Positions 1-12,783 of a stretch of 64,000 bases of DNA are shown piece by piece. The position numbers and the translations under genes are program-made. Origin of the DNA: Numida meleagris. Taxonomy: Eukaryota; Chordata; Aves; Galliformes; Numididae. The stretch is from assembly GCF_002078875.1 (NCBI RefSeq), contig NC_034411.1, positions 35,566,115 to 35,630,114 on the forward strand, written 5' to 3'. The notes below the pieces were generated by a model. That model was not told the origin of the DNA, did not search any database, and saw only the letters and a program-made list of their open reading frames with translations. How positions within the stretch are numbered: the stretch's first letter is position 1; every line of letters starts with the position of its first letter.

Positions 1-720
1 AGAAACACTCACCAGTTCAGTCTAGTAATAACACAATTTTTAGCATGGATTTATGTGTTGTTTTTCCTGAGTGTGTTATTATTTATTTTATTAATAATAG
101 CAGCAGTCCCAAAACCTCTATTGTGACAAATGTGATAAAAACTTGTTTGGCTACACAAGGACAAAGAATGGAGCATTTTCAAAGTGCCAAAATGCCTCTC
201 CCAGCTATGATGCCTTTTGCTTTTCCTGGCATTCTTTGATGAAATAGATTACAAAACAGGCTGGCAGAAATACAAAGCTTAGACTTGAACTGTTTCTGCA
301 CCTGTAAACTGAGGGTAGCTGAAGTCAGAGGAAACAATAGACTTGAGAGTTATTAGGCTTACTTCTTTTGAGTAGAGAAAAGATGTAGAAGTAGTCTTGC
401 ATGGCTGAAATATCTAGCCTCCATTGTGGAATCTTACAAACCAGTATTGTGCATAGGAGTAACAAGAAGCTTTCCACTTAATCCCCAGACTGATTCCATT
501 ATGTATCTTCTTGCTCTGTATGTCATTATTAGATCAGTGGAGCACTAACACAAAAAACAGCTTTGGTTTTTTATCTGAATTTACTCTAGTATGACTTAAG
601 CCTGATAAAGAATTCATATCACCTATGGAGTTTTGAAAGATTACTAGGTTACCTAATAGTAAAACCGGCATCAAAAAAACAGGAACAACTCTCCACTAAT
701 ACAGTCAGAAACTGTTTTTC
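1..720. other. Unannotated AT-rich flank
   Basis: I see no gene, RNA or recognisable repeat here. The only open frame of note is a 64-codon frame near the left edge with no family resemblance, and it is probably chance. The segment ends where a pyrimidine tandem array begins. Confidence 0.5.
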
Positions 721-830
721 CCTCTCTTCCCCTCTCTTCCCCTCTCTTCCCCTCTCTTCCCCTCTCTTCCCCTCTCTTCCCCTCTCTTCCCCTCTCTTCC
801 CCTCTCGTTCCCTCTTTCCCTCTTTCTCCT
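721..830. repeat. 10-bp tandem array CCTCTCTTCC, eight perfect units
   Basis: The unit CCTCTCTTCC is repeated eight times without a mismatch from 721 to 800. A degenerate tail of CCCTCTTT-like units follows to about 830. One strand is pure pyrimidine and the other pure purine. The absence of substitutions suggests a recently expanded, length-variable minisatellite. The 10-bp period is close to one helical turn, and a homopurine-homopyrimidine tract of this length can form a triplex. No function can be read from sequence alone. Confidence 0.95.
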
Positions 831-3800
831 ATGTGCCTATAACTCTTCTGAGTTTACATGAGTTGAAAATTAGATTTGCATGTTTTTACTGCAGATATTA
901 CTAATATTTGTCTACTTCATGTGAAAATGCACATATACAATGCTTTTGATAATCAAATTGATTAATTATATTGATTTAATTTTGTAGTTATCCAACAATC
1001 CTCTTGCCATGTTTCCTAAAACTTGTAGGAGAGATAAATTCAAGGACCAGAATATTGGTGTTCATTAACCTATCACGTTTCTCATTTAAATACAGGCTTG
1101 AAGGCCTTCCTTCCTAACCAAAGATAGCACTAAGATTGCCAGTACTGTGGCTACTATTTGCCTCTAAGGAAAAGGCTCGTAAGTACAACATAATGATTAT
1201 ATGCTGTACTTTCTTTAGATAAAGCACTTTTTAAACTCTTCACACTGTTGATGGAACATAGGTGCCAGTCTGTTGCTGATGCTTTTGCACCCTGAAGTTT
1301 GCTTGTTTTTCCTGCCAAAAAGTGCAATTCTTCTCTTTTAAGTGGCCTCTGCCTTCCACTGTGTTGCTTTGCAGCCAGCAGCTCATAAAGTTCAACACTA
1401 GAAACGCACTGAAGTGAGAGTGCCTATTAGGGTATTTTTGAAGTACTGTCTACTACAAGTACAATTTTCACTGCCTCACTTCTAGCTAGTTATAATGTCC
1501 TCAGAATTTATTTGCAATGTTAATACCATAAGACTTTGGAAAAAATGAAAGCAAAATTGCAATGCATACTGAGATGTTTGATAACAAGGATATGCCTCAG
1601 GACAAAATGACTGCTATATTTGACTGCGGAGAACAGAAACAATGGGAAAACCAGTATGTTGTTATTGTTGTCTGGAGTTTTAGTTGTTTAGTTGATTTCT
1701 GTGTATTTTTACTGTTCCAGAAGAAAACCAGCAATATCAGACAGAACCAAACCACAGCAATTTGAATTCATTTGTAAACAATTTTGCTTTTCTTTAGCTG
1801 AAATTTATAAGCATCCTCATACTTAATCACCAGAATGTAAGAGAGAAAATGTTTCTCATTGACAGAAACACTCTTCACTGCTTGTTTCAGTTTCAGAAAA
1901 ACTGTTCAAGCATCATTTGAAAGATTCTTTTTGAGAGGAACGAGAGATTAATATAACTATAAAAGATTGACTTATGTGCTGATTATGTGTAGGTTTGACT
2001 GGAGTTTACATAAAGGGCTTTAAGAAACAAGGTTATCACTAGATCCACATTTTAACAGTTCAGTTCAGCGTTTTGCATTAAAGCCATCCAAGAAAAAATG
2101 TGTTATAGGCTAAAGTTCCTCTTTTTGTGTGAATCCAAGAATGAATTTCAGTGCTCATGGCATTCCTGAGTGCCATGGAAACCCCCCAGATATTAAGTCT
2201 AAGAATCCAGTATTAGAAACTTCTGTAGTGTTTGCTTTTGAGCGTGTTATGTAGCTGCTATGTTCTCGGGTATGCAAAGGTATGTGATAAACTAGGATAA
2301 TCATCACTACTCAGGAAGAAGTTAGGGAAAATACCTAAGAATTATCTGTTACCTTTCTAATGAAGATATTTGCTGTGTTTAAATTACATGATACAGCAGA
2401 ATCTTCGGCTTTTCTATGGGCTGAAACAGTGACCAACCTGCTTTTTGAGTGTGTTTTATAAGATTGCATAGTAATATTTAACAAGAAAGGGAAGATATGT
2501 AGCATTTTGCTCCTGAGTTACTTGAAAAATGCTCAGTAACTGTGCATAATTTCCAATGTCCAAGAATATATAAGGTAGCAGCAGATGACAAAAATGGACC
2601 AAGTTTTAGTAACATGTACAGACAGTTAATTGCTTCATGTAATAATGATTCCGGGTCTTCTTATTTTCTTTTGTTAACTCCTCAGAAACGACATTTACAA
2701 TTCAGTAGTGAAATCGAGATTCTTATAAATTGGTGATAAAGTGCAAGCCATTAAAGAAATTACTAAAGAATTTCAGTACTGTCAGCATCTTAGTTACTAA
2801 TATACCACCTTTTTGAAGATTTTCCTACCATATTGTTTAATCTGGCAGAAGAACTGCATTAAAATCTATCAAGATTTAGTATAATGCATGGAAAAATAAC
2901 AACAATACATTCATTAACATTTTAATTCAGTCTTGTTTCTGATACTAATATTACTGAATGATTTAACTCGAAGATAGATTGGTAATATTGTTTTAGCTAG
3001 TTAGAGCAGGTAGAAAAGATACAGCCTTCAGCCTTACTGAGTCCCATACAGAATAGTAAATAGAATTATCTTTTTTAAAAAAATAATTTCCATTATCTCT
3101 TCACTTGGTCATTTTTCTCTGGGGAACTAAAACTGTTGCCTATGCACTAGCAGGTACAGGTACAATATGCGTGCTGTGATGGTAATAGAGGGAAAGGTAA
3201 GGGACTAGATAAATCTTTCAGAGTCATGTGACCAGAAGCATATGTTTGGCAATAATAGTGTGGCTTTGGACTTATCAGCAGTCCCTGCTTCCATCTCTAC
3301 ATCAGTTTATCTTCTGTAGGTGTGAGAAATGGAGTTGCTTTTTTCTTTTTGGTTTTTTTTTTTTTGGGTGGTTGGTTGTTGTTTTTGTTCTTATTGATCC
3401 GGAAATATCACAGTGACTTAGAATTATCTTTTGTCAGTTATAAGAAGTGATGTGATGATTGTAGTTTTCATGGTTATCCCTAAACCACTATGCTTTCCCT
3501 ATAGCTAGAAATGTCACAGTTTCCACTAGTGTTAAATCAGCTATGCTGGATGGAAAAAAAAATGCAGGAAGAAAGAGAGGGAAGATGAAATATTTGTATG
3601 TTGTCTATTTATCTGTCTGGAGGAGGTAGTTTTTGCTTTGTATATGTTTATGGAATTGTAAGGGTTAAATCGCAATGTCCAGAAATTCACAGAAAAGATA
3701 GACATATTCTTTCAGAAACTTAAGAGAAGTGTCTAGCAGAATATAAAATAGTTTGTAAAATGTTCATGTTAAACTACCTTCAGTTTGAATAATAAATATT

Positions 3801-4331
3801 TCTGACAATTCTTTATTATGTGTTACTTTCTGACAATACAAGAAGTACATTGATATTCAAAAATCACATCTTTGAAAACTCTGCGGCAGTAAGAAATAGA
3901 AAGGCAGTAAGTATCTGTTTATACCAATCTCCATAAAAATAGAACTGTGCTCAGTTCTCCAAGGGAGGTCCTCCACTTGTGGACCAGGGAAGAATATTGT
4001 TAATCAAATACGAAAAAAAATCTGGAGATCGATGTAGAGAAAGATTGTATCATTTTCTCCCATTTTTTTCTACCCAGTATAATGTGTAGTCCTCTGCAAT
4101 CACAAGGAAAAATGGTTAAGAAAATTTTGGTCAAAATCTGAACTGTTTTGAGTTGCTCTTCTTAAAAATGTAATTTTAATTTGTGTACTAGGAACCATGA
4201 GTAGACAAAAGAGACTTTTCACCCCAAAATAGAGATTGCTTACATCTTATTAATTCCAACTTGCATATAATTGTGCATTTGTATTATAAAACCATATAGG
4301 GGTTTCTTCAACTCAAGTTGAAGTTGACAGC
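831..4331. other. Unannotated intergenic stretch
   Basis: AT-rich single-copy-looking sequence. A 13-base T run lies at 3353-3365. Open frames are all under 90 codons and resemble nothing I recognise. No mobile-element ends were seen. Confidence 0.45.
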
Positions 4332-4351
4332 AATCACACTGCAGTGTGATT
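4332..4351. repeat. 20-bp perfect palindrome
   Basis: The sequence aatcacactgcagtgtgatt equals its own reverse complement over 20 bases. It has no spacer, so it is a poor RNA hairpin but could be a dimeric protein site or a chance palindrome. Nothing around it suggests a mobile-element end. Confidence 0.9.
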
Positions 4352-7049
4352 ATCAGTCATTGATCATCAGTAGTAACTAGTATACCACCTTTTTAAACAT
4401 AATTTGTGTGGAATTTGTTAAACCTAAAAAGAATAGCATTTCTAAGACACTGTGGAGAACTGCAAAGAAACATCAGCGTATTTTTATTCCATTATTGTTT
4501 TGAAATACATTTTAATTGTTTGATTAGGAATTCCATATATTACAGTCTAGAAATGATCGCTTATGTCATTATAAGTTCTAACCATTTAGGAAGTGGACCG
4601 ATGCTCAACTTCTGCAGAAAAACCTTTCCCCTTTCTGTCTGTAAAATGAATGAAGATGAATGAAGAGAGGAAGTGCAAAATACTGCTTTGCAAGACTGCC
4701 AGCAATCTGTCATTTCTTCAGATAATTCTCAGTTACTTTGAGTGTTTGCCCTCTTTTGTCCTGTGAAGTTATGTCCTATTTCCTCTTTTGCATCTTCAGG
4801 GAACAAAAAGGCTCCAAAAACGATATGAGAGCTTGGATGTATGTGGCAAGACCTGTGTGTTAAAATTAATGGGATCCACAGAGAGGAAAGTGCCATAGGC
4901 AGCAAAAGGCCATTTGCTTTCCTTTTTCAGGAACAAAAGCTCAGCAGCATAAAAAATGTGCTGCTGCTCTTCTCTCTTTCGTTCTTTCTTGGCCCCACTC
5001 CTCTGTGGTAGGCCCAAAGGACAATAGGCAGAATGTTGGTCAAATGTGCTGAAGAACACACCAGAAGTTCAAGAAGGATGTCTAGTTCATGCATAGTTGT
5101 GAACTCGTCTATAGCACTGTAAGGAATTGCAGCACACCGATTTTTATTTATTTATTTATTTACTGCTGCAGAAGAATCTCTCCACTCATTCCTACAAAAA
5201 TGTCTTTAATTATGCCACATCTGTTCACTCTGGTCTGATAAAAAATTTTTAAAAAAGAACCAAACCACCAAAAATTAACTTGGATCTTAGTAGGCAGAAG
5301 AATATCTACTATATCATTTGCCTTATGTGAAGATAAAGAAACTGAAGCCCAGAGGAAACTGCCCCAAAACTGCTGAGCACCAAGAACCTGAAAGATCTAG
5401 GGATCTTTCTGTCAAAGTACTGACTGAAAATCCCCTTGCAATTTAACAGAAGCCCAAGTGCATATATTTTTGCAAAATCCATTTGCATTGATACACGTAA
5501 TAAGGTTATTCCTGTCCTAAGCAGCCTGAGGACTTTGTTATCAAGATATTTATTCCCAAGCTTTTCTGTCTAGTAATGCAGTTCTTACGGGGTTTCATCT
5601 CTGTTTTCAGGCTCTTTCCTGTTTGTTTTGTTTTCAGTGTTTTTCATCTCTGATACCAAATGTCTAATTGGTGCCAAGCTTAAGATTGACAAATGTTTGT
5701 GTTTTTAAGGCTGGCTTTCTAACAAGCTCCTGTATGTTTTTCTCACACTATGCAAAACTATAGAAACTATGAACTAAAAGAGTAACAGTGTTGTTTCTCA
5801 TTTCTAAAACAGACACTCTGGAAAACTGTAGGTTATTCTGTAGAACTGCTATTAATAGGCTAATTAGTAAGACAAGAGCAAGAAGCTTAGGAAGTCCATA
5901 TACTCTCCAGAAAAGAAAATCTTGTGTAATATTATAGATAAATCCAATTATTTTAAAAGGTGAATTACACTATACCCTCTCAAAGCAAAACAAAAACAAC
6001 CAAAACACAGAATTATCTTTAAATTTGACATTTATAACTCCTTTCTCTTTTTTCTAAAACTTTGAGCTGCAGGTGGGTCATATTTTCAAGGTTTCTTCTA
6101 GAAACATAGTTTACTCTCCTTCTTCCCACAGATATGCAACATACGAAATTCTCAGTTGTTTTCAGAAGCTCTTTTGGATTGGATTATTTGCTTGCTTGTT
6201 CTTTTTTGTTGAATATTATGAATATCACTAGATGATCTTCCAAACTGTTTTGGGGTCAACCAATTGCATTCATCAATCATCTGTCAAGGAGATTCTGTAG
6301 TAAACACGTGACAGAATATGTCAAAGGAAGATGCTTGTAAGAATATAGACTCTGCAGTATACTCTAGGGATTGAGGACAAGTCATTCCATGTCGCTTTTT
6401 GAATTACTTTTGAAGTTTTCATATTTTATTTTCTGAACTACATGCTGAAGAATATTTCTAAATAAGAGAGCTGGGTAGAACAGCTGTCCTTACAAAGTAA
6501 ATGGGCAACCTTCCATTTTGCAATTACATCCAGTAGATATCCATTATTCTTGACACTTCTGTGTAATTTGGCCCAAAATTGGTGGAAAATGCTTCACATC
6601 TTACTCTCTTTTCTCTTATGAGGAACTAATTAGACTCTATGAATGAGTAAAGCCAGTAACAGGCTTTAGTAGATTAGAAGTGGATATACTTGTACGTGGC
6701 TTAGCAAGTCTATTTAGGATCAGTTTTCTCAGTTCTCCTCTTCGAGTGAGACAGGCAAATGCATTTTGTTTTTTTCAGAGTTTTGTATGTTTACCAACAT
6801 CAGAACATCTTAGAATCTTTCACTCAAGGGCACTTTAGACGTTCTAATGTGCAGCCATTTTACTAGAAGCATGTGGCAGAATACCAGAGTTTGATTTCTG
6901 GAGTAGTGAAACAAAGGACTTCAAGTTAATTATTAATTGCTATCTTATCAATCTTTATTTTTCTGATAAAGTCATCTTGGAATTTTGGTTGGATGTTGTG
7001 GCTAGTTTTATATAATAATGGTCCTAAAACTTACTTCCTCTAAGAATCC
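4352..7049. other. Unannotated intergenic stretch with an ATTT run
   Basis: Contains a short (ATTT)n microsatellite at 5141-5161 and a possible MIR remnant (listed separately). The 87-codon frame on the - strand at 4796-5059 matches nothing I know and has no sign of coding. The rest is AT-rich sequence without recognisable features. Confidence 0.45.
5325..5410 (+). repeat. Possible MIR SINE core remnant
   Basis: The segment around 5331-5355 reads like the tRNA-SINE MIR core (gataaagaaactgaagccca, where the family pattern is 'gaggaaactgaggcccagag'). Weaker agreement continues to about 5410. MIR copies in birds are few and very old, so this level of decay would be expected. The match is by eye only and short, so chance resemblance is possible. 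Confidence 0.3.
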
Positions 7050-8573
7050 CTTTAGTGACCTGCTACTCCATCTGAACTGTCACAAGTCTACGGGACTGGG
7101 TGGGATCCATCCAAGGGTACTGAGGGAGCTGGCAGAGGTGATTGCTAAGCTGTTTTCCATCATTTATCAGCAGTCCTGGAGGTCGCAGACAACTGGGGAC
7201 TTGCTGATCTGACACCCATCTACAAAAAGGGTTGGAATGAGGATCTGGGTAACTACAGGCCTGTCAGCCTGATTTCAGTATCAAGAAAGGTCATGGAGCA
7301 GATTGTCTGGAATGTGGTCATGTGGGATGTGTGGGACAACCAGGGCCTAGTCAGCATGAGTTCATGACAGGCAGCTCTTGCTTGATCAAACCAATCTCCT
7401 TCTATGACCAGGTGACCCACTTAGTGGATGAAGAAAAGGCTGTCCTTTGACATTGTCTCTCTCAGTATTCTCCTGGAGAAGCTGGCATCCCATGGTTTGG
7501 ACAGACATACTCTTTGCTGGATGAAAAACTAGCTGGTTGTCCAGGCCCAGAAAATGGTGGTGAATGGAGTTAAATCTAAATGGCAACTGGTCATGAGTAG
7601 TGTTCCCCAGGGGTCAGTACTGGGGCTGGTCTTGCTCAATATCTTTATTGATGATCTGGATGAAGGGATTGAGTGCTCCCTCAGTAACTTCGCAGATGAC
7701 ACCAAGTTGAGGGGAAGTATTGATCTGCCGTGAGGTAGGAAGGCCCTACAAAGTGATCTGAGAGATCTGGATTGGCAGGATCAATGGGCTGAGTCCAGTT
7801 GTATGAGTTTTAACAAGACCATGTGCTGAGTCATGCACTTTGCTCACAACAACCCCATGCATCACTACAGACTTGGGGCAGGGTGGCTGGGAAGCTGCAC
7901 AGAGGAAAAGGATCTGGTGTTGTTATTTCACAGCCGGCTCAGTATGAGCTCGTAGTGTGCCTGGTGGCCAAAAAGGCCAATGACAACCTGGATTGTATCA
8001 GAAATAGTGTACCCAGCAAGACCAGGGAGGTGACCACCCATCTATACTCAGCACTGGTGAAGCCGCACCTTTGAGTTCTGCGTTCAGTTCTGGGCCTCTC
8101 ACTGCGCGAAAGACATTGAGGCCCTGGAACATGTTCAGAGAAGGGCAACAAAGCTGTGAGGGGTCTGGAACACAAATTTTATGGAAGTGGCTGAAGGAAC
8201 TGGAATTGTTTAGTCTAGAGAAGAGGAGGCTCATGGGAAACCTTATTGCTCTCTACAACTCCCTGGAAGGAGGTTGTGGCGAGGTGGGGTTCAGCCTCTT
8301 TTCCCAGATATCTAGCAATAAGATGAGAGAGAGAATGGCCTTAAGTTGCACCAGAGTGTGTTCAGATTGCATTTTAGGAAGAATTTCTTCTCAGAAGGAG
8401 TGATTAGGTATGGTAACAGACTGCTCAGGGAGATGGTGGAGTCACCATCCCTGGAGGTTTTCAAGAAGAGGGTAGATGTGATATGGTTTAGTGGGCGTGG
8501 TGGTGATGAGTTGATGATTGTACTAGATGATCTTAGAGGTCTTTCCAAATGTAATGATTCCATGATTCTATGA
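7050..8573 (+). pseudogene. CR1 reverse transcriptase remnant (ORF2 3' part)
   Basis: Broken coding remnant of the CR1 polyprotein. Recognisable pieces, in order across several frames, are the RT finger region (7090-7140), the segment around 'VPQGSVLG' seen here as '[10 protein letters not shown]'-like bases near 7595-7630, FADD at 7689-7700, and the C-terminal connector typical of CR1, including the 'LFSLEKRRL'-type stretch near 8205-8235. At least one in-frame stop lies 14 codons after FADD, so no functional enzyme can be made. Confidence 0.85.
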
Positions 8574-8576
8574 TTG
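7050..8576 (+). mobile_element. CR1 LINE fragment, 5'-truncated, + strand
   Basis: A non-LTR retrotransposon of the CR1 family, about 1.5 kb, covering most of the reverse transcriptase half of ORF2 and the complete 3' end. The left part encodes the 'GGIHPRVLREL' region near the start of the RT domain (about 7100-7130). The RT active site FADD is encoded at 7689-7700. The right end carries the diagnostic CR1 tail (attccatgattctatgatt, about 8556-8575) with no poly(A), as expected for CR1. Stop codons and frameshifts break the frame, for example an in-frame TGA at 7731. The family is full-length at about 4.5 kb, so the 5' two thirds are missing, as is usual for CR1. This is one of only two CR1 copies in the window on the + strand. 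Confidence 0.92.
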
Positions 8577-11494
8577 AAAATATAATGAAATTTCTTGCAT
8601 TCCTAGTATTTTCCATATAGTTCTAGATACCTTGCCCAGGACAGTACTTCTCCTGCATGCTTTCCTACATTGTCTAGGTTAGCCATTTCATTCTACTCAG
8701 TTCTATTTCCTATTCATCCCAAACATCACAACATTTTTTTTCCTCAGGAAGTATCTAAGGAAGATAACAGAATTCCTCCTCCTACCAGCATCCCAACTAT
8801 CTTTTTCATATTCTCTTTCTCACCCAGTTTCTTCTTGGCAGTACTGAAGACATATTAGAGGAAATACAGCATTCTGCTATACCTGTGTCAGCTGTTGTTT
8901 GAGTCTTTGTGGATACTCTCCTTTTAAATGTCAGCTCTTCTGAAAAGTTCTACCAGAAGAATTAATGTCATAATATCTCAGGTTCTGAGGACTCCATAGT
9001 CAGGAGATTGCTGTCTACTAAACTTTTCTTAAAATAATAGGGACTGTAAGAATCTGAGACAATATTAAGAAATTCATTATTTTTGTGTGTGCTTTTATTA
9101 CTGAGCTATTATTTTAGTAACCTATCCCAAAATCATTTCATTGAGTGAGCTCTCTTTGAGGCTTTTACGACTCAATTTAGAAAAAAACCTGTTCTTTGCT
9201 TGCATTAATTTTTCATTGTTGATTGCTAATTCTTTGTTACTGCATTACTCATTTTATAATGAGAATACTTCAACTTCCTTTGTCCAGAACAAGAGAAAAT
9301 TCAAGCTGTACTACAACAGAAATAAATAATTAAAAATTGTCCTATATTAGAAGGCCAGGTCTATTTCCCAGTGTGTTTAGGTAACTTATCCTGAATGTGA
9401 ACTTCCTCACAGCAAACTCCTGCCCATATTATTGTTTGTCCTTCTCATTGTGAACACATCTAGGCACATCCTACTGCTCTTTCAGATGAGTTGCCTGACA
9501 CATTTTTCATCTTCTGTTGTTTCAGTTCTACAAAAGGCTTGTTTGGAAGGAGCACTGAGGGAATTTATGAGCTCTCAGTGACTTTGCATCTTTGTTTTGC
9601 TAATTGTTGGTGAGTAGCATGTTAGGCTGAGTTAGAGTTTGAGGTTCACGAACCCTATCAGTTAAGTAAACGTGCAAACCTTAGCTGAAAACATGCAGCC
9701 ACATCTAGGTCTTAGTTTCTCTGTGTGGGCAGATGAAGAAAAATGATTCATTACAGCGAACAGTAGGCTATGAGCTGTATGAACCGTGGCAGAAAGACAT
9801 AGTGAACAGAAAGGGCATTTCAGCCTACCAGAATGGTCTCATACATAACTATGAGTGAGGGAGAAGACAGGGAGAATGCCAGGAAGTGTCCAGGCAAAGG
9901 TAATGAGCTACAAGAAAAACAGTATAACAAGGGAAAAGCTTTTAAACAATTATGTCAAATTTGGAAAATTCGGAGATGCCTACCCAAAAATGTAAGAACA
10001 GATTACTAATATAAAAATACTGTGATTAAATGCTAGAATAACATTTAATGTTTAGTAACTGTGATATTGCCATAATTTCAAACTGTTTCACATGCTTTTT
10101 TTTCTCTGTTTTGAACTGCTTTACAGCATATGCTATAAGAAGAAACTAAGTAGGTTGACTGCTTTACTAGATTTGCAAGATATGTTCATTATTAATAACC
10201 CAGTCTTTGAAAAAATTATTCTGTGAAGAACTGTTCAAAATGGATTCTCTTGACATATTCATAAATATTCTGGTTGGCTTAATTGTGTCACCAGCACAGA
10301 AAACTAAACACTAAATTCTTACAAAGATTTTCATCCTTTTTATCTGATAGAACTAAAGTGTATTGAAACAACATTGAAAGATGCACCTCTATTCTAGAAT
10401 AAAATGTAAGTAATGAGAGTCTCATCTTGAGTTGTGGACCTCTCACCATGTCAGACTGAAAAAGTCTGGTATTAGTATGAATAGAGAAATACACAGTAGG
10501 CATACAATTAAATACCGTAATTTGTTCACTCCAAGTCCCTTTTAACTCTCAATCCAATTACCAGGTTCCGTCATATCACTCAGTACTCATCCTCTTTGTT
10601 TGCTACTCTCGTACACTGTCATTAATAGAGTATTACTTGATACAGACCCTATGATCACATTAGCTAAGACTGAGATTATACTGTTTTTAGCTTCTATAAT
10701 GGTGCTAGCCAGACAGTACCACATTTGGCTTAAATTAGAGTCACAGGGAAAGATGATGGGTTTTCTAGACATAGTTCTTTAAGATGTTTGAACTGACAAT
10801 AGAAACTTAGTTTTGATTATAGCCCCAAAACTGGATGCACTGAATTCAGAAACAGAAGCATCAGTCTTGTCTAAAAGCAAATTCTTGTATCTTCTGATCA
10901 AAAAAATATTTGCCTAGATTCCTAGAAAGCCAGTTGTACTAAACTCCTACTTCTCACTTCCCATTTCTAACATTTGAACTGCCTATTGTGTCTTTTATAT
11001 TTTATGGCTTGCTGTAAGACAGAACGTCACAGAAGGAAAGTCTTTTCTAGTTCTGGTTCCCAAACAGTGCTTACTGTGATACAACTACAGAATTTCTTGG
11101 AATTTCAAGTGAGTTCTATGAAGTGTGTAATGAGCATACTGTAGGAATTAAAAGCACAATATGGTCACTTCTGGATGGATTTTTACAGGAAATGAGAAAG
11201 CAAATTCCTGATACAAAATCAATGCCCTGTTTATTCTATTTATCTTCTAAAGCCTGGATCATATTAAAGCTTTTCGAAAATATTTCTGAAGTGCATTGCA
11301 CAATCTGTTTTCCTAATCTTGTTCTAAAAAATGTTTTAGCTGTGGTGCTGAGATTTACAGTAAGTAATAACAGGAAAAGAATATGAAAGTAGCAGAATGT
11401 AAAATTTTAGCCTAAATTACTAAATTAAGATCATTGTCCAATAAGGAGAATTTCATGTGGCAATATTATCAAAGAGAGGCACTTTTGCCTTATT
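8577..11494. other. Unannotated intergenic stretch
   Basis: AT-rich sequence between two CR1 copies. No open frame above 90 codons resembles a known protein. I see no repeat end, RNA gene or promoter-like composition. Confidence 0.45.
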
Positions 11495-12783
11495 TGATGA
11501 ATTAATTGAGAGGATAAGGAAAAAGCAAGTAATACAGTGTATCAAGACTTCAAGTATGCTTAGATTCCATCTTGCATTATGTTTGGGTAACCAGACAAGA
11601 GAAAGAGTGAGCTCTGTCAGTTGTTTCATTTTCTTTCTATTATTGTTCCCTATTTTTTTTCCAGGGAAGAAGCATATTCCTCGTACAGTGAATGTACACA
11701 AGATGTTTGCTTGTCTTACGTTCTCACATAACCATCTTCTCAAAAACAAAACCAATAAATAAAATAGAACAGGGTCCCAACTGATTGAAAAAGTATACTT
11801 GGAAAAGCAGATATCAATATTCTGATGTAAAATTGAGTGGAGGTGTCAAGTGTCTAAGTGGTCTCCCTTATGCCCAGTCCCCTATTTCCTTTAATGTCAG
11901 TAATAATGGGGTGTAGATTACCACCATCAAGCCTGTGGAAGATTTGAGTTTTTTTTTTTATTGCTGTGGAAGACAGGATTGGCATTCAAAATAATTTTGA
12001 TAAATTGGAGAAGTATTTTGAAACGAACAAACTCAAGTTAATAAGGCTTTGCATTTCAACAAAAGAATCACAAGTCCAGTCACAAAATGTAACTGGTAAC
12101 TGGGTATGCTACCATCCTGCAGAGGTTAATAGGCACTTCATAGGAAATCACAAGAGGAATATAAGCCAACAAAGTGATTCTGTTGTAAACAATGAACCTC
12201 TGTCTTTGTTGAAGAAAAAGAAGAGCTGTATACAAGTAACAAAATAGAAATCTTCTATCCTAGTTGGCCACTGCAATATCTCAGCTGGAGTACTATGACA
12301 GTCTTTTGCACCGTTATTAAACAATATATGTACCAACTGAGGTAACTAAAGCAGAAAACTACAAATATGGAGTTTAGAGGACATTTACCTTTGGGAAAAC
12401 AAAACAGCAACAGCAAAAATCCCAAAAAACTAAAATAAGTGTTGGTCTGAAGAGGGAAATAAGGGCAATGATAAGGAGACGAAACCAGACTTCAAACATG
12501 GAAAAGAGTATTATGAAAAGGACAATGACCAGTTATTCAACAGTGGCTGTTACGCAGTCACTTAAAAAAAAAAAATAGTTTATTAGCATCTTCTTTGCTA
12601 TAAACTAATAAAGTATAGGCACTGTAAAAGGTAACTGACAGAAGCTATGGAATCTTCTTCACTAAAGGAAGAGTGGAAAATTTGTGTTAAGCTGAATCTA
12701 AGGCAATTGTCTGGTTTCATTACTGGGGAAAATGTAAATCGTTTAAGGTCTTTCCTGCCCTGAACTTCAATGATTCTTTGACA
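11495..12783 (+). mobile_element. Very old CR1 LINE remnant, + strand
   Basis: Heavily decayed CR1-type element recognisable in pieces. At 11513-11565 the bases correspond to the RT segment usually reading 'V(D)VIYLDFSKAFD'. At 11950-12060 they correspond to the stretch between FADD and the 'FN..KC' motif (about 'EDRIGIQNNFDKLEKYFE'). At 12275-12310 the text 'cagctggagtactatgacag' matches the '[10 protein letters not shown]' region. The end, about 12745-12783 (ggtctttcctgccctgaact, then aatgattctttg), matches the CR1 3' tail. Between these pieces the sequence is rearranged or replaced (about 11590-11870 and 12320-12630). It looks like the type abundant in turtles and crocodilians rather than the younger avian subfamilies. 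It is clearly more diverged than the other CR1 copies here. Confidence 0.65.

Noticed and set aside
4796..5059. 87-codon - strand frame
   Set aside because: No family resemblance and no coding context.
11453..11762. Overlapping 100-codon frames on opposite strands
   Set aside because: They fall largely on the old CR1 remnant and its neighbouring replaced segment, so neither is likely to be a gene.
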